A DNA stretch of 64,000 bases from positions 381,407,907-381,471,906 of the forward strand of contig JAVHZZ010000001.1 of NCBI GenBank assembly GCA_036250195.1, given 5' to 3'. The DNA comes from Mixophyes australis (lineage: Eukaryota > Chordata > Amphibia > Anura > Limnodynastidae). The translations under genes and the position numbers were made by a program. Under the pieces are notes generated by a model. The model saw nothing but the letters and a program-made list of their open reading frames with translations, was not told where the DNA came from and did no database searches. This document shows, piece after piece, positions 57,901 through 64,000 of the stretch (its first letter is position 1; every line of letters starts with the position of its first letter).

Positions 57901-58491
57901 AGTTAAAGAAATTTCTTAAATGACAAATCTGGGTGACATGCAGAAATAGACTTAGCCCCCAAAACAAGTACAGGGCTGACACACACTAATAGATTATCTC
58001 AAAAAAAATATAGTGCTTTGTCCATAATGTTTCCAAGAAGATACCTTTATCCATATTTCTTTCAAATTAATAGTAACATTGACAAAATGATTAATTAAGT
58101 GCATGTTGAGAAAAATACAATGTTCGCTTTACACTAAATGCTGTATTTGAAACACATACAATTCTATTATTTTATTAAAGAAACAACATACAAATATATG
58201 CAACACAATGATCATTCTTCATAAATGACACAAGTAATTGTAACAGACTTAGCTTCTGAAGCACCCAAAAATCAAAATCAAAACATTAAAACAAAAGTAC
58301 CAAAAATTAAATATTAAATATGCTCAATTTACTTTTAACAATACAGAACATTTAGGGGCATTTGTAAACACGTATTTTCATAAATTAAAATGTAAAAATA
58401 ACCTCACACATAACCACAAAATACTTTTATGGCGATTTTTAATATAGATTTGCCATATCCCAATGTAGCCACAGAACGCACCAATAAATAA

Positions 58492-58539
<48 letters not shown>

Positions 58540-59682
58540 CAATCCAGAATACTCAAGACTTCACTTAAACACATTGTAAACCACAATATTCAGTATATTG
58601 GTATTAAAACGCAGTGATTGTAAGAAGAAAGACCAAGAGAGACTTGCAAGACAAAGAGACAAAGAGAGATTTGCAGGAGACAAAAATCTTTAAGACTTTG
58701 AACAAGTCACCAAAACTACATGAATAGGCAACATTCAACGTTTGTATAGCCAGAGGAAATTGCACCAGCAATGTAAAATTGTGTGCATAGCAATGCAAAA
58801 ATATGTGACATATATGAATGCTAAAAGAGTTCTGCTATTCATTGTAGAAATTATACAACTCTCTGACAAATGTTCAATTCCATTCTGAATCATTTAAAAT
58901 TTCAAAAACTAAATTGTACCGATATTGTGAAAATGCATACACCTAAATAATGTTACCACTCTGAAACATTCTTTTTTTGCTTTAAATGCCTACATTAAGG
59001 CATACATTTTCTCATTGTGTTTCATTTCTTATTTTGTTTGCTTTTCATGTGTTAAGAGTAATAAAAAGCCATAAAACAGTATACTGGAAACATATTGCTT
59101 AGAGTGTGTACAAAATAAATTCATGGGTAAAAATATTTATAAGCATGCTGCCGGTTCCCTTATGTTCACACAGGTTTCTCTTTATAATGCCATTGTTTGT
59201 TGAGTAGTATTTGTAAAGTCATTAAGGAAATACAGATGGATCGAATATTTCTATGGTGCATTGTGCTGCAGATGTTATAACATTCTATAGACAACAGCAA
59301 TTTATCTAAATAGTATTAAATAGTGAGACTAGTAATTTAACTGTTGTAATAAAGCTTGTTTAACCTGTATTACATATATGTGTCATTTAAATAAGCTGAC
59401 AGGATATACATTAATCACATCATATTCCTATTTGTCCCTTCTACTTAGCTATGATTTTAACTAAATAACATATTTAATCACTGCATTGCTATGGACCAGG
59501 GAAGAAGAGTCAGGACATGGGCTACTTTGGGTAAGAAGAGCAAGTCGGTGCTGTTGGAAAACCTGGGCTTATTTATCATCTCCAATGTATTGACTTGATA
59601 ACACAAATCCCAAATGATCCCTTTTCTTGCAGACTTTTATTTCCAAGATAGTAACAGCAACACTATATGGAGTATAACATAG
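57901..59682. other. AT-rich noncoding DNA with a (TA)n tract
   Basis: A (TA)n run lies at 58499-58539. No gene or named element is recognised in the rest. Confidence 0.4.
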
Positions 59683-60174
59683 GCAGTGTCGAACTGGGAC
59701 ATGCAGGGCCCACCGAGGGAACGCAATGGTAGGGGCCCATGAAAAAGCATGGGTTTTCAATGGTGTGTGACGGCACACCGCTGAAGGAGCATGGCCAACC
59801 ACCAGAGACTAACCACTAGAGGGGGAGATAAAATTTACTTTTTCTTTTGGAACAATGTAGATCCTCAGCGCTGCTCTCCTTCTTCCACTTCAACCTTTTT
59901 TCCAAATCCTTTGTTGTGGCCTCAAGTCAGTAAATAAGTCATCACATCAGTCAGGCTGTGGAAGGTTTGAAAACAGCAGCTAAGTGTAAGTAGCTGCACA
60001 GTGCTGCCGAGCTACAGTGATGTCCATATAATTAACAACTTTAAAAAAAAATGAAACTTAATTTAACTCTATCATTAAATATGTTAAAAAAACATTTTAC
60101 ATAAGGTATATATCGTCTAGATTTTTAATATCGCACACTTAAAAAGCAATTTTTTAAACCTAGAAGTTAAAAAT

Positions 60175-60222
<48 letters not shown>

Positions 60223-61100
60223 TGTACATGCACTTACCTAGATCAAAGTGAGTGCAATCTTTTCTTTATCTCAGCCTCTCTGGGGTCTATGCATTAAAGT
60301 GCGATGAGCCATTAAAATGGTGAAAACAGCAAAGTTCTTGAAGGGCTTTGCATTGCGCAGAAAGGTAACTCCCTCTCGTGTCTTTTCTTTGAGATCCTGC
60401 TGAAGCTTTTCCAGCTTTGCAAAATCCCTTACAGTGCGAACGATTTGTGCATGTGCATAGCATATCCTCCTTTCACCGGCAGCGCTAGGCTGCTGGTTAA
60501 TAAGAAAAACTCTTCACACTAGAGGGTCACTTCGCCGGGGCTCCCAGAGTAGCCCTAATATGGTACATTTCAGCATTGCTTTGCATCGCTGCAAGTTTCA
60601 GCAATACATATTTACTGGCACCGCATTATGTTAATGCATAGATCCCTCTTTCTCTCTTCTGTCTTTCCTCTTCTATCATCCCTCTTCTCTACTGCTATGA
60701 AAGCAGTGCAGGGAGGCCAGCCTAAAGTCAAGCAGGGGAGACTAGTGCAGGTAAGTTAAAAGCAGCATGAGATGTCAGCAGTGGCAGGGAGGTGCAGTGT
60801 GGCAAATGCAGTGTCTGGCAGCAGAGGGGGAGGGCAGCGGCAGATGGGGTGCCTGGACGCAGGGAAGTGTGGCAGACAGAGTGAGCACACACACACACAC
60901 ACACCAGACCCTACAATATGATTACCTTTACATACACACACCAATCCCTACCAGGGGGGAGGGTGCCGTCGCTTTGATTGATGGGCCCCATCCCCACTTC
61001 ACTCCTAGGAGGGGCGAGCTGCTTGCGGCTGTAAACTAAATATAGGTACCTGGCGGCCGAGAAACAGCTAGAGGATGCTGTCCGGCTGCCCCCCCGATTG
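59683..61100. repeat. Old dispersed repeat or DNA-transposon relic
   Basis: The segment starts CAGTGTCGAACTGGG and includes CCAACCACCAGAGACTA and AGAGGGGGAGATAAAA. Near the other side it holds GATGGGCCCCATCCC and GGTACCTGGCGGCCGAG, blocks I associate with frog repeats. A (TA)n run lies at 60177-60219 and a (CA)n run at 60886-60904. I could not define matching ends, so whether it is one element is open. Confidence 0.3.
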
Positions 61101-61155
61101 TGTTCAAAACAGACATTAATCTGACCAAAACACATTAATAACATTTAAAAAAAAA

Positions 61156-61725
61156 TTATATGTTTTTCTTATGTGCATTCTCCTGGGACTTTATGTAGCA
61201 GAAATGTATTGTTTGTATCCTGCACTGTGTTGTGTCTATCTCGATAATGCTGTCTATACGTAGCCTTCCTACACCCATATTCAGCCGAAGACGTTTCTTC
61301 AGATACTCTTGTAGTTGAATACAGACGTTTATGCCTGAATTGCGTGCGTTCTTCAGAAAAACACACATTGGGTATAAATTAAGGAAATTCATTAAGGAAA
61401 GTAAAGCAGGAAAATGTGTAACTTTGAACCTTGGCAAAACCATGTTGCAATGAAAGGGGTGCAAATGAGTTTATCATTTTTCACATAAGGAAAATACTGG
61501 CTGTTATTTCATGTTGGAGGCAAATACTTGAGAGCTTTATTTTTACACTGACATTAAAATTGATCTAGGACATGCTCTACCCCAATTTTAAATCTGTCCT
61601 CACATTTTAAATTTACCTCCCCCTCCAATACAACAGGGTTTTGCTAAGGTCCAAAGTTTCTCATTTTTTTGTTTTACTTTCCTTAATGGATCAACCCCAT
61701 TATGTTTGCTTTGCATGCCTTAATT
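61156..61725. mobile_element. Diverged relative of the 235-583 foldback element
   Basis: CAAAACCATGTTGCAATG, then GGGGTGCAAAT, CACATAAG and AATACTGGCTGTT follow in the same order and spacing as in the first foldback. Arms are imperfect and ends are eroded. Another part (TTCTTCAGATACTCTTGTAG, 61290-61310) recalls the 11670-12363 MITE. Confidence 0.55.
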
Positions 61726-62009
61726 AATCAGGGCCAGTGTGTTCAAATACAAGTTATATTTAAATAATTTTTAGGTTTTTTTAGGCTTAACTGTTTTAGG
61801 TAGAATGGATTTAAGGGTATTAATGTGGTAAAATTGCCTTTTCTGGGGTACCAGTTGCTTATAACCTTTTCCTGCTTAATGTAACAGGGTCTATAAGTAT
61901 AAAGGCACTTTTCACTTTTTCCCGTTGTGATTTAAATGCCAATTTATTAATTCTAGCAGTAAAAAACAAAATAAACCATTGCTGTATTTGTTAGTAGCAC
62001 ATATGAGGG
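61726..62009. other. Noncoding spacer
   Basis: Nothing is recognised. Confidence 0.35.
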
Positions 62010-62190
62010 TGCTAGGCAGGCTGGGTGGAGCCAAGGGGGCATCTGCCCCCTGGGCAGGTCTCATAGTGGGCTACTCTTGGCTGGGCCACTGAGCCATCTG
62101 CATTGTATTCATTTAAAATGTTCCTGACTGCTGAGTCGAATCCTTCTTCCTGGGCTAATATTTTCCAGCCCTCCCCTGGTGCTAGGGCTG
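62010..62190 (+). repeat. Dispersed repeat shared with 25017-25260
   Basis: Homologous blocks are described at 25017-25260. The 141-codon frame 62103-62528 begins inside this repeat and shows no protein family. Confidence 0.6.
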
Positions 62191-62745
62191 CTGCAATAGC
62201 AGTGCCACACTCTATACAAGTCTATGTCTGGTTTATACATAGCTCCACTTATGACTTAGGTGAGCCATATTGCATGCAATGCAGTCCTCCTTTACTTGAT
62301 AAGTGGAGAAATAATGCTAATCTAGTAAAGGCAAGGTATCTGGTGCAAGGAATACGCTCCTATCCTAGGGTTGGGGGCTCTCTCATTGGACTTTGCTGGT
62401 ACATTAGCAATTTGGGAAAAAACTCTGGATGTAATTTACCAATCTGCTTGAATACAGGTTCATTGCCTCAGTTTCTGACAGTGTTCACATGCTCCTCTCA
62501 TGTGGTTTACCCTATGTTTAGTCTATAATGGTGCTTGCACACCATGTTAACATTTTCTGCTTTTTCTATTAAAACCTGATTTTGACTTTACATCCTTTCC
62601 TGAAAAACAGTAATCCTGTTTAAATCCAGCTTGTGTTTAAGCATACTCTGATGAATTTTATCCAGCTGTCCCTGTGCAAGTATTCTAGCTGCTCTACACT
62701 GTGACTTTTACTGCCATTAAAAAAATCTGTGCTACTAGCCCGATG
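62191..62745. other. Noncoding DNA
   Basis: Nothing is recognised apart from the chance frame noted above. Confidence 0.35.
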
Positions 62746-62870
62746 TAGAGATGAGCAAAACTTTTGAAATTCAATCACAACTAATTTGTCAAATTTAATT
62801 ACATAATTCAGAAATTTACAATTCAAAACCTTAATGTTCTCCACTCCCAGAACCATCTTCCTCTCTTTCC
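62746..62870 (+). mobile_element. Possible solo end of the TAGAGATG hAT family
   Basis: TAGAGATGAGCAAAACTTTTG followed by AAATTCAATCACAA resembles the 5' end of the hAT family, but beyond the first 12 bases similarity to 4976 or 38350 is low. Confidence 0.3.
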
Positions 62871-64000
62871 AGTTCGACTAATATGAATCGGAAATGATTG
62901 ATTACATTAAAATGATTTCAACCACATTTTCTATGACATTTATTTCACTGAAAAACTGTCATCTATATAACAGACAATTTTTAGAATAAAGTATATTAAA
63001 ATTATTTGAAGCCTAACTTAGAGTGTGACTTATACTTTGAAGCCACTGCTACAATTTCTATGTGAAGATACAGCTTAAGTGCAAAGCTCAGGTTTCTGAA
63101 CTATGTGTTTTTAGTTTCCTGTCTGAAATGTGCATTTATTTTGATAGATGCACAGTTTAATAGAAGGACATAAAGCAACACAAGGAAGTTGGAAAGCAAT
63201 GTATACACGTGTTTTTGTATATATTTTTATACACATGTATTTATTTTTTCTTTTTAGTAAGTTTCTAGAATATGTGATTTTTTTTGCACTTTTATTGTTT
63301 TTGTTGTATCTATTTTACTATATTATCTTGTACTTGTATGCAATCTATTAATATTCTAACACAGCTGTATTACTACTTTGTAGTACTACACTCATATTGC
63401 ATTAGTAGTATGTGATACATGATTGGTAATGCCACCTCATATATATCTTGCACTATGTATTCTATGTATGGAGCCACTGTATTGCCCAACTGTTAGAATG
63501 TGAATACTGGCATGCAAGATGTGAGCTAAATGCTCATCTGCACACTCTGATTTTTAATCTAAATAAGCAAATAGGGAAAAGTGCAATTGACAACATTGAG
63601 ATCTATTGAAACCTGGTGCCAGTGTAAAAGGGAGTGAAGACATGGACAAGAAAGATCATAAGTTAAATAGCTGGATAACAGTTATAAACTAAGGTAGAGG
63701 GAAGATTGTGAGTGAGATTAATCCTAATCTGAAAAAGCACAAGTGTGTAAGATTAGAATTAAGTCAGATTTATTAATATTGGGCACATCAGATCATTCGC
63801 AACACTGCTGCAACAAGATACATAAATTAGCAACCAAGAGTATGTCTTAACCAGCAATATTCGAAACAGGAGTGTAGTGAAGATCAGATGGATGTTGGTG
63901 GTAGGAGCTTTTATTATATGGAGGACAGATAAACTGTAAATGATGAGCAATTTGCTTTCGCACAGGTACACTGCTTTGACATGCGGTATATCAGGTTGAT
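62871..64000. other. AT-rich noncoding DNA to window end
   Basis: Nothing is recognised; no gene is seen running off the edge. Confidence 0.4.

Noticed and set aside
62103..62528. A 141-codon ORF
   Set aside because: It starts inside a dispersed repeat shared with 25017-25260 and has no protein similarity.

Overview
This looks like a gene-poor, transposon-rich piece of a vertebrate nuclear genome. It is most likely from an anuran amphibian; this is inferred from the mix of repeats and not from any host gene. I find no convincing host protein-coding gene, rRNA gene or CRISPR array. Nearly all longer open frames belong to transposable elements or are tandem repeats that happen to be open.

Layout. 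1-4967: AT-rich sequence with a 349-bp foldback element (235-583) and a minus-strand tRNA-derived SINE (3094-3418). 4976-9966: a complete hAT-type DNA transposon with a perfect 8-bp target duplication. It carries a TATA/CRE promoter-like 5' end, 32 gap-free copies of a 100-bp satellite with a 1,400-bp higher-order period, and a frameshifted ORF ending in an acidic segment. 10334-17610: a doubled SINE, small hAT-like MITEs with intact 8-bp duplications (13778-14059, 14248-14536), a candidate conserved noncoding segment, and a degraded minus-strand L2-type LINE. The LINE's 3' tail matches that of the SINEs. 17611-24614: a broken, mosaic Ty3/gypsy chromovirus-type element. Its Gag-like frame is dominated by in-frame 27/30-bp repeats, its reverse transcriptase is missing, its integrase and chromodomain are well preserved, and a 1.9-kb 3' LTR does not match the 5' end.

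25982-33745: remnants of a second hAT copy of the same terminal family on the minus strand, with a BED zinc-finger relic, an inserted SINE, LTR-like insertions, and a composite repeat carrying a CRE palindrome and plausible splice sites. 34493-45600: a TG/TA microsatellite, another SINE, a 5' hAT end, a 5'-truncated L1-type LINE, then about 5 kb of AT-rich sequence without a recognised element. 45602-54262: a series of retroelement pieces separated by (TA)n tracts. Its centre is a near-complete Penelope-like element (46769-53540) with RT and GIY-YIG endonuclease, two direct pseudo-LTRs and one inverted pseudo-LTR. Each pseudo-LTR carries a hammerhead-ribozyme motif. 54438-64000: two Tc1-like remnants, further dispersed repeats, and AT-rich DNA.

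The elements are parasites with some dependence on one another. The SINEs probably use the L2 machinery, through the shared tail. The MITEs would need hAT transposase supplied from elsewhere. The Penelope, gypsy, L1 and L2 copies all contain frameshifts, deletions or altered catalytic residues and are probably dead. The points most worth a second look are the hammerhead motifs in the Penelope pseudo-LTRs, the exactly 1,148-bp inverted pseudo-LTR, the satellite with higher-order structure inside a hAT transposon, and the rearranged Gag with stacked 27-bp in-frame minisatellites.
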